A DNA stretch of 64,000 bases from Hydrotalea sp021824365. Lineage in GTDB: Bacteria > Bacteroidota > Bacteroidia > Chitinophagales > Chitinophagaceae. This document shows positions 35,648-45,095 of the stretch, one piece after another. Made by a program: the position numbers and the translations under genes. Each line of letters starts with the position of its first letter. Position 1 is the stretch's first letter. The notes beneath the pieces are model-generated. The model saw only the letters and a list, made by a program, of their open reading frames with translations. It made no database searches and had not been told where the DNA came from. The stretch lies in the NCBI RefSeq assembly GCF_027347335.1, contig NZ_DAIEQX010000052.1. One strand, 5' to 3'.

Positions 35648-38206
35648 TTAAAATTTATAACTGGTACTCAGAAAATATTGAATGCCAAAAGCATAATAAT
35701 ACCTGGCAGGGAATTTTTCAGGGTTTTGTGTGGTAAAGTCAAAACGCATTTGCTCATATCCACCCGCAATCATTATTTTGTTGTTGAGCAAGTTGGTAAT
35801 ACCCAAACTAACCCATAAGTAATTGGGTTTTATTTTTGAAATTAATGCAGGCAATGCAAACTGATAACCTGCAAACAAATTCATCGTAAAGGAGTTAGGT
35901 AATTTTTCGGGTGCAACAATGGCATGAAATAATGCGCTTTTCATATCTAAGCCCTGCACTGCTCTTTCCGTTCTTCTAACAGGATTAAAATTGAGCCAAT
36001 TATCGGCCATATAATTACCGGAAATGGTGATAAAACCTTTACGGGAAGGGCGATAGGTTGCCGCCATATTCAAAGCTTGTTGTGGCGAACCGGGCACTTT
36101 AAAATTTTGAATATAAACAATTTCTTTTTGAATTACTTCAGAAGAATTATCGAACGTGGTAATGGATTGTGGCCGATTGGTATAATGATGGTTAGACAAA
36201 GCATAAGCACCTGAAAATTGTAATTGATCGCTCCAGCGCCATTCAGTGCCAAACTCCACTCCTACATGTGTTTCATTTATATTACTTAAAGCATTGTTCA
36301 CAAAACCCTTAACATCATCATCATAAAATGAATAAATTTTTAAGCCATCTTTTATATTAGTCAGATAGCCGGTAATTCTTAATTTAATTCGTTCAGTATT
36401 TAAATGGTAGTTACATTCAACTGCCTCATATTTAGTGGAAGTGATATTTTTCTGTGTAGCAGTTCTGGTTCTTGGCGATAAGAATACATCTGAATAATAA
36501 GGTGGCTTTGAAAGCCAGGCCACATTAACACTGACATAATTTTTGCCATTTAATTTGTAGGTTAAGCCCGATTTGAATGCGTAGTTAATAAATTGAATAG
36601 TGGGCGAAGCACCATAAGAATTTTGTGGAAACAAGCCATTTTTTACAAAGCCGATTCGCTGAAAAGACAAATAGCTCAATGATTCGGCAGCAAAAAAATC
36701 GAATCGTTTAAATTGCTTTACAATTTGAAAAAAACGAGATGCCTTCCATATATTCATTTGAAAATCATAACCATATTTTTCGCCTTTCTTTACTAATCGG
36801 TTAGGTTGCAAAACATTATATTGTATGGCATTAGGGTTTGTTGGTGAGTTTTGATCTGCAAATTGATTCCAATTCACCCAAAAATCACCACCTAATAAAT
36901 CGTTCACTGTTTGAAAATAACGGCTCTGTTGGTATTGAATGTTAGCTCCTGCATTGAATTGCCAGTTACCTGAAAAATTTTTTTGATATACCGGCGTAAA
37001 TGCCCAAAATGTATTCATTACATTATTATCTCGAACAATGTAGCGGCTCCTGTATCCGGTATGAGTATTACCATTTATTCCATTAGCATTATAAATCGTT
37101 TCTTTACTATTTTGGTTTACATCATAAAAAATTTTCCAATTCAATTGCAAGAGATTCGGATTGTTTTCAATTCTATTTTTCACCTGCATTTGTAAATCAG
37201 GGTCTATTTGAAACGAAGGCAGATAGCGATAATAATCCGGCCTTGGATCAGGAACATTGAACCGGTCTAATCCACTATTTTTCTGTAAGCCTATGCTGAA
37301 AAGTGCACCTACATTCAATGTACTTTGCTGATCAATACGCCATTGATAATTGGACAGAAGCAGTGGTTGTGTATTTCGATATACAGCCGCATTACGCGTC
37401 CGGTTTTGCTGAAATCCCCAGTTAGGATTATAATAATGATTATTGGCTAATTGTATCGCCTCTTTTGTTGCAGCAGCCGCTAAACCATTTACTGCAGAAG
37501 ATGCTAAAAAACTAAGTGTCAATAAATGTTTCGATGCAATTAGTTTATTGACAGTAAAAAAAACAGATACATTATCCATATATGTGCCAGGCACATACGA
37601 TTCTTTTGCGCCTTGCCATGCAGCACTATAAATAAATGACCATCCTTTTTTTAACCTGCCACTGTAATGCGTAAAACTGCGTCGATGCGAGTAATTTTTA
37701 TTGGCTATGCTATAGGTAATTATATTTTGTTTTGCCTGATGAATGGGAGCAATCTGAATATTGATTGCATTTCCAAGATTACCAAAAGAAAACAAGTTAG
37801 GTTGTAAACCTATTACCACTTCACGTGATTTGAATACATCTGTCAAACCCATCCATAAGTTCACCAATGTATTACCGTTGGCCAAATTTTCAATAGGAAC
37901 ACCATTTAAATATGTGGTGAATAAAGATTTGGCATAGCCGCGTAATTTAAAACGAGCTATATTCCAATTGAAAGCCACAGCATTATAAAACGGGTCTCTT
38001 CCGGCAGAAAGCAATGATGCAAATGGGTGATTGCTTTCTCCATCTAATGTGGCGTCCTCTACCGCTACTAATGCCATTTCATCGGCAGCCTGTTGGCTCA
38101 ATTGCTGTAAAAAGACATCTTCTGATTTTTTAAAAGTGTCTGTTACAGGTTGGGCCATTGGCATTACCCAACCAGCCAAAAAGAAAAAAAGTAAAACATA
38201 ATGCAT
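35648..38206 (-). CDS. TonB-dependent receptor (atypical short N-terminus)
   Basis: This is an outer-membrane transporter of 852 residues, with a signal peptide near residues 1-18. The C-terminal ~700 residues show the alternating pattern of a 22-strand barrel and end in QYFLSTSYKF with a terminal Phe. Unlike the Oar-like receptors at 52-59 kb it has no carboxypeptidase-regulatory-like domain at the start. Its plug region is short and divergent (KLRGYAKSLFTTYLNGVPIE through SREVVIGLQPNLFSFGN, in part). It is paired with the DUF5689 lipoprotein and divergent from the secreted endonuclease/phosphatase gene. The substrate is unknown. Confidence 0.82.
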   Translation of the reverse strand: MHYVLLFFFLAGWVMPMAQPVTDTFKKSEDVFLQQLSQQAADEMALVAVEDATLDGESNHPFASLLSAGRDPFYNAVAFNWNIARFKLRGYAKSLFTTYLNGVPIENLANGNTLVNLWMGLTDVFKSREVVIGLQPNLFSFGNLGNAINIQIAPIHQAKQNIITYSIANKNYSHRRSFTHYSGRLKKGWSFIYSAAWQGAKESYVPGTYMDNVSVFFTVNKLIASKHLLTLSFLASSAVNGLAAAATKEAIQLANNHYYNPNWGFQQNRTRNAAVYRNTQPLLLSNYQWRIDQQSTLNVGALFSIGLQKNSGLDRFNVPDPRPDYYRYLPSFQIDPDLQMQVKNRIENNPNLLQLNWKIFYDVNQNSKETIYNANGINGNTHTGYRSRYIVRDNNVMNTFWAFTPVYQKNFSGNWQFNAGANIQYQQSRYFQTVNDLLGGDFWVNWNQFADQNSPTNPNAIQYNVLQPNRLVKKGEKYGYDFQMNIWKASRFFQIVKQFKRFDFFAAESLSYLSFQRIGFVKNGLFPQNSYGASPTIQFINYAFKSGLTYKLNGKNYVSVNVAWLSKPPYYSDVFLSPRTRTATQKNITSTKYEAVECNYHLNTERIKLRITGYLTNIKDGLKIYSFYDDDVKGFVNNALSNINETHVGVEFGTEWRWSDQLQFSGAYALSNHHYTNRPQSITTFDNSSEVIQKEIVYIQNFKVPGSPQQALNMAATYRPSRKGFITISGNYMADNWLNFNPVRRTERAVQGLDMKSALFHAIVAPEKLPNSFTMNLFAGYQFALPALISKIKPNYLWVSLGITNLLNNKIMIAGGYEQMRFDFTTQNPEKFPARYYYAFGIQYFLSTSYKF

Positions 38207-38373
38207 ATAGATATTTTATTTTAGAAAAAGTAGCTTTACCCACTTACCTAATGCACAAGCCAACATCCATTCTCTTCCACCAATCCACTTCGAACTGAAA
38301 AATAAATTTAATATTTTTTATTTATTTTAATAATTTTTTAATATTTTTATTTTAAAACATAAAATCACCGGGG

Positions 38374-39408
38374 ATGAAACCAATAATCTTGATATTACTG
38401 GTAATAGGGCTATATGCCAATAGTCAGCAAAAAAGTATTTATAAAACAGCTACTGTTGTATTTTACAACACAGAAAATTTTTATGACACATTACCAAGCC
38501 TTTTATATAAGGATGAGGAATTTACACCAAATGGGGCAAGAAAATATTCAAGTGAAGTATATGTTGCAAAATTAAATAATATTGCATCTGCGCTTGCAGG
38601 AATAACCACCCAGGCTCAGGAAAGCAACAGCATTTTACCTGCATTGATTGGACTTGCTGAAATTGAAAATGCTGCTGTATTAAATGACATTACAAACCAT
38701 CCCAAATTAAGAAGCGCCAATTATTCATTTGTACATTATGACAGCAGAGATACCAGAGGTATTGATGTGGGACTACTATATCAGCCTGCTTATTTTAGCT
38801 TAATACAAAGCAAAGCAATTCAGGTAGTATTACCTGAAAAAAACAAAACAAGCAGGTATACCAGAGATATTTTATGGGTGGAAGGATGGTTAGATGGGGA
38901 ATTGATAGATGTGTATATTAACCATTGGCCATCCAGATATGGTGGAAGCCAAACAAGTGAGCATGCAAGATTGTATGCAGCCAAACTATTAAAACAACAT
39001 ATTGACAGCATTCTACAAATTGACTGGAAAAGAAAAATACTTGTAATGGGCGATTTTAACGATAATCCAACTAACAAAAGTATTTATGAGATATTAGAGG
39101 CAAATGAAAAAGCAACAGGCATGAATTTGTACAATCCATTTCACGCTCTTTACAAAAAGGGTATTGGCACATTGGCTTTTCAGGATGCATGGGTACTATT
39201 TGACCAAATTATTTTATCGCAGAATTGGATAAATAAAAAACAACAAGGTTTTTTTTATTATAGAAATGGAATTTATAACGCTACCTTTTTAACAGAGAAT
39301 ATGGGAAAATATAAAGGATATCCTATGCGTTCCTGGGATGGATTGCAATTTAGAAATGGTTATAGCGATCATTACCCCGTGTATGTTACGCTTTTAAAAG
39401 CATTTTAG
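38374..39408 (+). CDS. Secreted endonuclease/exonuclease/phosphatase-family protein
   Basis: This is a metal-dependent phosphodiesterase of the EEP (DNase I-like) fold, 344 residues, with a short signal peptide (residues 1-18). EEP landmarks are VVFYNTENFYDT, GLAEIENAAVLND, INHWPSRYGG, VMGDFNDNP and SDHYPVYVTL, which carry the expected Asn, Glu, Asp and His ligands. It is probably exported to the periplasm or beyond. Nearness to the TonB receptor and the DUF5689 lipoprotein suggests joint use of extracellular nucleic acid or another phosphodiester; that role is inferred. Confidence 0.88.
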   Translation: MKPIILILLVIGLYANSQQKSIYKTATVVFYNTENFYDTLPSLLYKDEEFTPNGARKYSSEVYVAKLNNIASALAGITTQAQESNSILPALIGLAEIENAAVLNDITNHPKLRSANYSFVHYDSRDTRGIDVGLLYQPAYFSLIQSKAIQVVLPEKNKTSRYTRDILWVEGWLDGELIDVYINHWPSRYGGSQTSEHARLYAAKLLKQHIDSILQIDWKRKILVMGDFNDNPTNKSIYEILEANEKATGMNLYNPFHALYKKGIGTLAFQDAWVLFDQIILSQNWINKKQQGFFYYRNGIYNATFLTENMGKYKGYPMRSWDGLQFRNGYSDHYPVYVTLLKAF

Positions 39409-40038
39409 TAATTGGCAATCTGTTTAAATTCGCGCCCAATAAAAATACCCACCTCCAGAGTACAACCATTACCAGGGAAAGGTTCAACTAACATTTTACC
39501 ATTATATAATAACAATCGGTTGACAATATTTCTAAGGCCTGTTTCATTTGCAGGCGCAACTGTAATAAATGCACAATTTGATTGCTTAAAGTTGTTAGCG
39601 CATTGAATTGATGTTGTGTTAATGTTTTAGTGCTTTTATCCATTACGCATAGTGTTCCAATTTTAAAATCATCTGGTAAAATAATGAAATACCTGCATAA
39701 TATTTAATGAATGGAGCATTCATTACAAATGGGTTATTATGAAATTTTTTTTGTTTAGTAGCATCTTTAATTTCTAATATATCATCGTTTAACAGTGTGT
39801 TATAACAAAAATTGTTGTGGTTAAGGGAAACCGATTTTAGGTTTAAACCAAATGCTGCTTTTATAAATTATTGTTGATCATCAATAAAAGAAATTAATGG
39901 AAATGGTGTATTGCATATTTGAGCGGCCATAGTAACAATATCATCAAAATCTTGTTCAGCAGGGATATCCAGAATATCGAATACTTTTAATTTTTATATA
40001 CGCAACCCTTCATTAAAAGAAGCTTTTTTACTATCCAT
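39405..40038 (-). pseudogene. Decayed GAF-domain sensor histidine kinase
   Basis: On the minus strand a frame starts at 40038 (MDSKKASFNEGLRI) and shows a clear GAF domain: KVFDILDIPAEQDFDDIV, PFPLISFIDDQQ and NPFVMNAPFIKYYAGI. Two internal stops (after GLRI, and in place of Trp after DDQQ) and a frameshift after YYAGIS interrupt it. GAF sequence resumes as PDDFKIGTLCVMDKSTKTL and LSNQIVHLLQLR. It then jumps, by internal deletion and a frame change, to the C-terminal end of a kinase ATPase domain (ETGLRNIVNRLLLYNGK, GNGCTLEVGI), stopping at 39405. The H-box and most of the ATPase domain are missing, so it cannot work as a kinase. Confidence 0.8.
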
Positions 40039-40162
40039 ATTCCAGTTTTTAATCGGGCATGTTCCGCATCAAAATTGGGTAATTTAATATGTATTCAACA
40101 ATTACAGTTATTTTTTTCATGCAACAAATCATGTTAAACCAAAAAAACTGATGCACAGGCAT

Positions 40163-41128
40163 TTAAACACGTCTTTTTTTAATCATGCCACCTTTGGTAT
40201 CTTTTATACTACTCATAACAACGAAGGCATTTGAATCGATCCGCTCTATTTCTGCATTTAATTTATTCAGTTCTAACCTGGTTACAACTGTATAAATGAT
40301 ATCCACTTCCTTGGTTTCGCCATTTTTCCCAAATCCACGTTTGCCACTATACACCGTTACGCCTCTTCCCATTTTATGAATAATCATTTGCCGAATGGTT
40401 TCATGGTGAGGCGAAATAATGGTAACGCCAATATATTCATCAATACCTTCTACAATAAAATCGAGTGTTTTAGAGGCTGATAAATAAGTGATAAGGGAAT
40501 ACATGGCTGCTTCAATAGATAATAAATAAGCTGCAGCAGAAAATATTAATACATTAATCACTACAATGATGTCTCCAATGGTGGTTCTAAATTTTTTGCT
40601 TAAAAAAATAGCTAGAATTTCTGTACCATCAATTACTGCACCTCCCCTAACAGAAAGCCCAATACCTGCACCTAAAAAAAATCCACCGAATATGGCTACC
40701 AATAAATGATCTTTTGTAATCACCGGAAATTGAATGAAAGCCAAACACATGGCTAATCCTGTAATAGCGAATGTGGTTTTAATAGCAAAAGCCCGATTAA
40801 TTACCTTAAATGCCATTAAAACAAATGGTATATTGATGATGATAATATAAACATAAATAGGCAAATGCGTAATTACAGCCAGCAATAATGAAATACCTGT
40901 TACACCGCCATCAATAAATTTATTGGGTAATAAAAATCCTTTTAAACCAAAAGCAGCTGAAAATATACCTCCCACCAACAATACCACATCTTTGATTAAC
41001 CGAAAGAAAAGCAATTTAAAAAAACGAAATCCTTTGGCTTTCTTATAGATTGAATCATCTTTTGAAATAATTATGCTTTTTTGTTTTAGAATTTGATGAT
41101 AAATAAATTGTGGCCAGATTGAATTCAT
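40163..41128 (-). CDS. YitT-family membrane protein (DUF161 + DUF2179)
   Basis: This is a membrane protein of 321 residues. About 40 polar N-terminal residues precede five to six hydrophobic segments with YitT features (FGLKGFLLPNKFIDGGVTGIS, in part; LGAGIGLSVRGGAVIDGTEIL, in part). A C-terminal soluble DUF2179 domain follows (YIGVTIISPHHETIRQMII, GRGVTVYSGKRGFGKNGE, IYTVVTRLEL). The transported or sensed molecule is unknown. It is monocistronic and lies downstream of the M14 peptidase gene and its terminator. Confidence 0.88.
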   Translation of the reverse strand: MNSIWPQFIYHQILKQKSIIISKDDSIYKKAKGFRFFKLLFFRLIKDVVLLVGGIFSAAFGLKGFLLPNKFIDGGVTGISLLLAVITHLPIYVYIIIINIPFVLMAFKVINRAFAIKTTFAITGLAMCLAFIQFPVITKDHLLVAIFGGFFLGAGIGLSVRGGAVIDGTEILAIFLSKKFRTTIGDIIVVINVLIFSAAAYLLSIEAAMYSLITYLSASKTLDFIVEGIDEYIGVTIISPHHETIRQMIIHKMGRGVTVYSGKRGFGKNGETKEVDIIYTVVTRLELNKLNAEIERIDSNAFVVMSSIKDTKGGMIKKRRV

Positions 41129-41182
41129 TTTTTAGCAACAATATACAAAATTATCGTGTAAAACGGATACTATAGTTTCAAT

Positions 41183-41210
41183 AAAAATGCCCGAAAATTC
41201 GGGCATTTTT
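41183..41210 (-). terminator. Intrinsic terminator after the M14 peptidase gene
   Basis: The stem AAAAATGCCCGAA / TTCGGGCATTTTT has a 2-base loop and ends about 20 bp beyond the peptidase stop. The flanking A and T runs make it symmetric. Confidence 0.85.
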
Positions 41211-41229
41211 AGGGTACAAATTCTACAAT

Positions 41230-43725
41230 TTAGTTAACCATAAAAATGGCATTGGATAGCATCAATTTCCCATTTTCCCAAAACATTCTAAAAATAGGAT
41301 CATCAGCCATAAACACATAAACACCTTTACCAACAGATTGTGTACCGAATAGCACGCCATTTTTTATTTTATCTTTTACATTGTTTCCAACAAAACCGGC
41401 TACATAATTATTGTTGGCAATAGTGCCAACATTCCATCCATCAGTTACAAAATCATATACATCCAAATTTTGTTTTAATGTGTAAAAGGTTTTATCATAA
41501 CCATAAGCCAATGGATTGGTATTATCTAACTGCACACTATAAATACTTCCGGGAATAGAGAAAGATAAACGATCTCTGCCTTGCTGATCATAAACCGGCA
41601 ATTTATTAAGTGCAATCGTATCATCAAATTTTTGTGCTTTCAATTTAAGGCCAAATACATTGGTGCCAACAATTGCAGTAGCATTTTGCAGGGTAATTAA
41701 CTTACCGCCACTTTGTACAAAGGTTTTAAATTTTTCTGCAACGGCTTTATCATTAAATACCCTATAATAACCATCGGGAATAATGATCACATTATAAGCA
41801 CTTAAATTTAAACGATATACATCTATGGCATTTAATAATGTAACAGGATACTGTAGTGCCTGATCAAAATAATTCCACACTTCACCCGCATCAGTTGCTG
41901 AGCTTTGCTCGCCGGTAATTAAGGCAACTTTGGGTGTATTAACAACATTTATGTCAGAACTTCCAAAATCCGGCCCTTTTTGCATCATGCCTGTATTAAC
42001 GGGTACAGGTATAATATTAAATTTAGTTGCTGCCTGTTGCACTAATGATACCCAGTTTACGTTATCGTTGCTGGTTTTTAAAACCAATAATGTACCGTCA
42101 GGATAGGTAATATTATTGTAAGTAATTGGCCTTGCGGTTACTCTTACTTTTACTTTATTGCTGATTAAATAAGCCAGTAATTTTGCTGCATTAAATGATT
42201 GATAGGGAATAATGTAACCATAATTGCTATTGGGGATGTTTGAAACAGTTACTGTTTCCGGGTATTGTTTTAAGACAATTTTTTCATTGATAGCATAAGC
42301 ATCTAAGCCATAAGAATAAGGAATACTCCAAGCGGTAATATCATAAGTGGCACTATCAAAAAGTGTTGATTTTGGTTCAAATAAAACCCTGGCTAAACTA
42401 CTTTTAGGCTGATACATGGTTACCGCTAACTGGTATTTTTGAAGTTTTACATCTTCAATCGTATGGGTAGCATAGTAATACCCTTTGTAATTTCCATCTA
42501 AAATTCCATATTCAATTTTATTATTATCGAGTAGTTGTTTTACAGCATTAATCTTGTTTTGATCGTTACTGCTTACAACATAGGTTTTATACATTGTATT
42601 GGCAGCATTGTTATTATTTTCATAATACTTTTTAAAATTATCGATTAACTGCTGGTGTTGCGATGCTGATACTTGAACGGTTGAAATGCCGGTTGTAAAA
42701 TGGTGCATTACCCTGTCGCGAAGAGTTAGCGTATCACCATCATCATTAATTACACCAAGGCCAGCCCGTATACCACCCTGTTCAAAAGTCATCCCTATGG
42801 CTCCATTATATAATGGATAAGTATCACCGTAAGACGGATAAAATAAATCAAACCGTTCTTTGGTAAAATATAGCCATCCGTTTTTATCAAAATAAGAGGC
42901 ATTGTTTTTACCTATTAATACCTGAAAATCTCTTTGCCATTTGGTAATTACTTCATGGTAAGGTTCTGCAGCCGGTGCAAAATAGTAAGGTTCATTAAAG
43001 CCCTGTTCATGATAGTCAACATGTACCTGTGGCATCCATTGCTGGTATAGTTTTAACCGTTGTTGTGTTTCTATCTGAGTTTGCCATGCCCAGTCGCGAT
43101 TTAAATCAAAGTTATAATGATTGGTTCTACCACCAGGCCAGGGTTCCATGTGCTCTCGTGATTGAACATCCACATTCATGTGCGTACCCACAACACTATT
43201 ATACCAATTAATATATCGGTCGCGGCCATCAGGATTAATACAGGGATCCATAATAATTATTTCATGCTGCAACCACTCTTGTGCTTCTTTATTATCGGGC
43301 TTTAATAAAGTATACAATGTTAACATAGCTGCTTCGCTGGATGCCGCTTCATTTCCATGAACATTATAACTTAACCACAGAATAGGAGGTACGTTGTTAC
43401 TTACGGGTGCAACATTATCTTTCAACAAGCCCGTTAACCGTAAATTATTTTTTCTTATTTCTTCCAGCTGTTGATGATTGGCAGGGTTGGCAATAATGGC
43501 AACTAACAATTCCCTTCCTTCATTGGTAGTACCATAGGGTACAATGGTTACCCAATCGGGCCGTTCCTTTGCTATTAATTTAAAATAATCTACAATTTGG
43601 TGGTGACGGGTAAACCGGCTTCCAACAGTATATCCTAAAAAAGCATCAGGGCTTGTTATGGTACTTTGAGCCATTAAACTACCGGTACATACTATCCAGG
43701 CAAATAACATCATCCATTTTCGCAT
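41230..43725 (-). CDS. Secreted M14-family zinc carboxypeptidase-like protein
   Basis: This is an 831-residue exported protein with a signal peptide near residues 1-19 (ending LMAQ). The N-terminal half is an M14 metallocarboxypeptidase domain: the zinc motif HGNEAASSEAAM (near residue 123), INPDGRDRYINWYN, YNFDLNRDWAWQTQ, HVDYHEQGFNEPYYFAP with a possible third zinc His, and TFEQGG, which may hold the catalytic Glu. The C-terminal half has alternating alpha/beta sequence resembling a class I glutamine-amidotransferase-like fold (VIIPDGYYRVF, FVQSGGKLITL). No type IX sorting domain is seen. Target peptides are unknown. Confidence 0.88.
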   Translation of the reverse strand: MRKWMMLFAWIVCTGSLMAQSTITSPDAFLGYTVGSRFTRHHQIVDYFKLIAKERPDWVTIVPYGTTNEGRELLVAIIANPANHQQLEEIRKNNLRLTGLLKDNVAPVSNNVPPILWLSYNVHGNEAASSEAAMLTLYTLLKPDNKEAQEWLQHEIIIMDPCINPDGRDRYINWYNSVVGTHMNVDVQSREHMEPWPGGRTNHYNFDLNRDWAWQTQIETQQRLKLYQQWMPQVHVDYHEQGFNEPYYFAPAAEPYHEVITKWQRDFQVLIGKNNASYFDKNGWLYFTKERFDLFYPSYGDTYPLYNGAIGMTFEQGGIRAGLGVINDDGDTLTLRDRVMHHFTTGISTVQVSASQHQQLIDNFKKYYENNNNAANTMYKTYVVSSNDQNKINAVKQLLDNNKIEYGILDGNYKGYYYATHTIEDVKLQKYQLAVTMYQPKSSLARVLFEPKSTLFDSATYDITAWSIPYSYGLDAYAINEKIVLKQYPETVTVSNIPNSNYGYIIPYQSFNAAKLLAYLISNKVKVRVTARPITYNNITYPDGTLLVLKTSNDNVNWVSLVQQAATKFNIIPVPVNTGMMQKGPDFGSSDINVVNTPKVALITGEQSSATDAGEVWNYFDQALQYPVTLLNAIDVYRLNLSAYNVIIIPDGYYRVFNDKAVAEKFKTFVQSGGKLITLQNATAIVGTNVFGLKLKAQKFDDTIALNKLPVYDQQGRDRLSFSIPGSIYSVQLDNTNPLAYGYDKTFYTLKQNLDVYDFVTDGWNVGTIANNNYVAGFVGNNVKDKIKNGVLFGTQSVGKGVYVFMADDPIFRMFWENGKLMLSNAIFMVN

Positions 43726-43800
43726 ACAATCATTTTTATAAACTTCAATAATTAAATTAAAAGGTGTATTATGCAGTTAAGGTTGTGAATATAGGCAAAG

Positions 43801-43835
43801 AAAAAAAGCAGTCCAAAAAGACTGCCTTTATTTTT
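43801..43835 (-). terminator. Intrinsic terminator after the 134-residue protein gene
   Basis: The stem GCAGTC / GACTGC has a 6-base loop (43808-43825), preceded by seven A and followed by a T-rich tract, and lies about 38 bp after the stop codon at 43864. Confidence 0.7.
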
Positions 43836-43863
43836 GATGAAAGGAAAAAATATTGGTTATTTA

Positions 43864-44268
43864 TTACATTGGCGCAGTGGTTAAATGAATTTTAGTCATG
43901 TCAGCATAATGATTTTGCAATTGATGGATATAATGCACATTAGGATGGTATCTTCTATCTTCCCGGTACCACAAATCTATACCTGAAAAATCACCTTCTG
44001 CCGGTATTAACATTCTAAAAGCTCCTTTGCTGTATTTAACTGAATTATCGGGTAGCATTTCTTTTTTAAAATGCAGTTTTTGTAATTGTTCATCATTTAA
44101 TGGCAATGGTTCTAAGGCATCCGGCTCATACCAAAATTCCTGTACTTCGGTTAATACACACACTTGTTTTTCATCATGGTTAAGGTCGGTTACTTCACCT
44201 TCCCATTGTTTTCCTTCAAAGGTGCATTTTACATAATCACCTATTTTAAGCTCGTTAAAGGGTATCAT
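43864..44268 (-). CDS. Conserved protein of unknown function, 134 residues
   Basis: This is a small soluble protein with no signal peptide or membrane segment. Its N-terminal part (ELKIGDYVKCTFEGKQWEGEV) reads like a small beta-barrel of SH3 or KOW type. The middle has the phrase DALEPLPLNDEQLQKLHF and the C-terminus has VHYIHQLQNHYADMT. A similar layout (a beta domain, then PLPLTEE-like and V-x-Y-V-H-E-L-Q-N-like motifs) is known to me from uncharacterised Bacteroidota proteins, some phage-associated. It is a single gene with its own terminator. No function can be given. Confidence 0.75.
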   Translation of the reverse strand: MIPFNELKIGDYVKCTFEGKQWEGEVTDLNHDEKQVCVLTEVQEFWYEPDALEPLPLNDEQLQKLHFKKEMLPDNSVKYSKGAFRMLIPAEGDFSGIDLWYREDRRYHPNVHYIHQLQNHYADMTKIHLTTAPM

Positions 44269-44422
44269 ATTGGCAATTTTTTTTAGAATATAAATTTAAA
44301 AAAAATATCCAAACAAAAAAAGAGAAATTATATCTATTGTTATCTGACAAAAATCGGGGTTTAATTAGCTGAACGCTTTATCTGTTAAGAATTGCAGCCA
44401 GAAAATTACATATATCAAATTC

Positions 44423-44446
44423 GTGGGGAGTGCCCCCTTTTTTTTA
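44423..44446 (+). terminator. GC-rich hairpin with T-tract beside the IS remnant
   Basis: A GGGG-AGTG-CCCC hairpin followed by eight T lies 37 bp beyond the stop of the transposase remnant. It may be a plus-strand terminator or the degenerate end of the lost element. A matching inverted copy at the other end was not found. Confidence 0.35.
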
Positions 44447-44482
44447 TCGAGAAAATGCAATCAATGTATTATGCGTTTTTCT

Positions 44483-44983
44483 TCACGCTTTATACTTTTC
44501 TTTCATAAATTCGGGCAATGCAACATAACTCATCAGATGCAGTCGTATCACCTTAATCATTTGGTAAATAATTTCTTTGTGCAGCTTTCTTACGTATTAC
44601 CACCATCTGTAATTGTGCCGTTAATTCACAATAAACCTGCATTTTATTGGGCGGTTGAACGCTCCCCACAAAAGTATCTCCATAAGAATTTTTGTTTGAT
44701 TTGTTTGAATAATATTTCAATCATCCAACTATTTTTATATATAGTTGCAATCAGGTTTCAGGTAATGTAAAATTGTTTGTAACAACCACATATTGCCTGC
44801 CTTCTGCCTGCAGATACAAGATAGAACTGAGCTTTAGAAGTTCGGTTACATACCTTTCTGTTTTACCCCTATCATAATATACTGCGCTTTCAAAACGCCT
44901 CTGGCCTTCATTTTTCTGGCTTTGTCCACCAATACCTTGGGTTACATGGAAGTCTGCATTTGGAGTGGGTTTAAAAATTTTTT
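44483..44983 (-). pseudogene. IS4-family transposase remnant
   Basis: Three minus-strand fragments in different frames line up with the C-terminal half of IS4-type DDE transposases. The first is YYDRGKTERYV...YVVVTNNFTLPET, the segment before the catalytic Glu helix. The second is IATIYKNSWMIEILFKQIKQ, the Y-x2-W-x-x-E-x6-K-like signature that carries the Glu. The third is MIKVIRLHLMSYVALPEFM, the C-terminal end, stopping at 44483. Frameshifts and stops separate them, and the N-terminal part with the first two Asp residues is absent. The remnant ends about 110 bp from the hmgA stop. Confidence 0.75.
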
Positions 44984-45095
44984 TTAATCAAAAAGCCGGC
45001 TATTGATATCAGGCAGCGAAATATCAGCTAAACAGGATTCAGGAAAAGGTATTTTTTTTGCAAACCTGACTTTGGAGCAGCTTTTTCTGTAAATT

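Noticed and set aside
39412..39606. 64-residue plus-strand open frame
   Set aside because: It is the reverse strand of the kinase pseudogene tail, which reads as a real ATPase-domain end on the minus strand.
44423..44770. 115-residue plus-strand open frame as a gene
   Set aside because: It lies antisense to the transposase remnant, has no recognisable motif and an unlikely Cys/Phe/His-rich composition.
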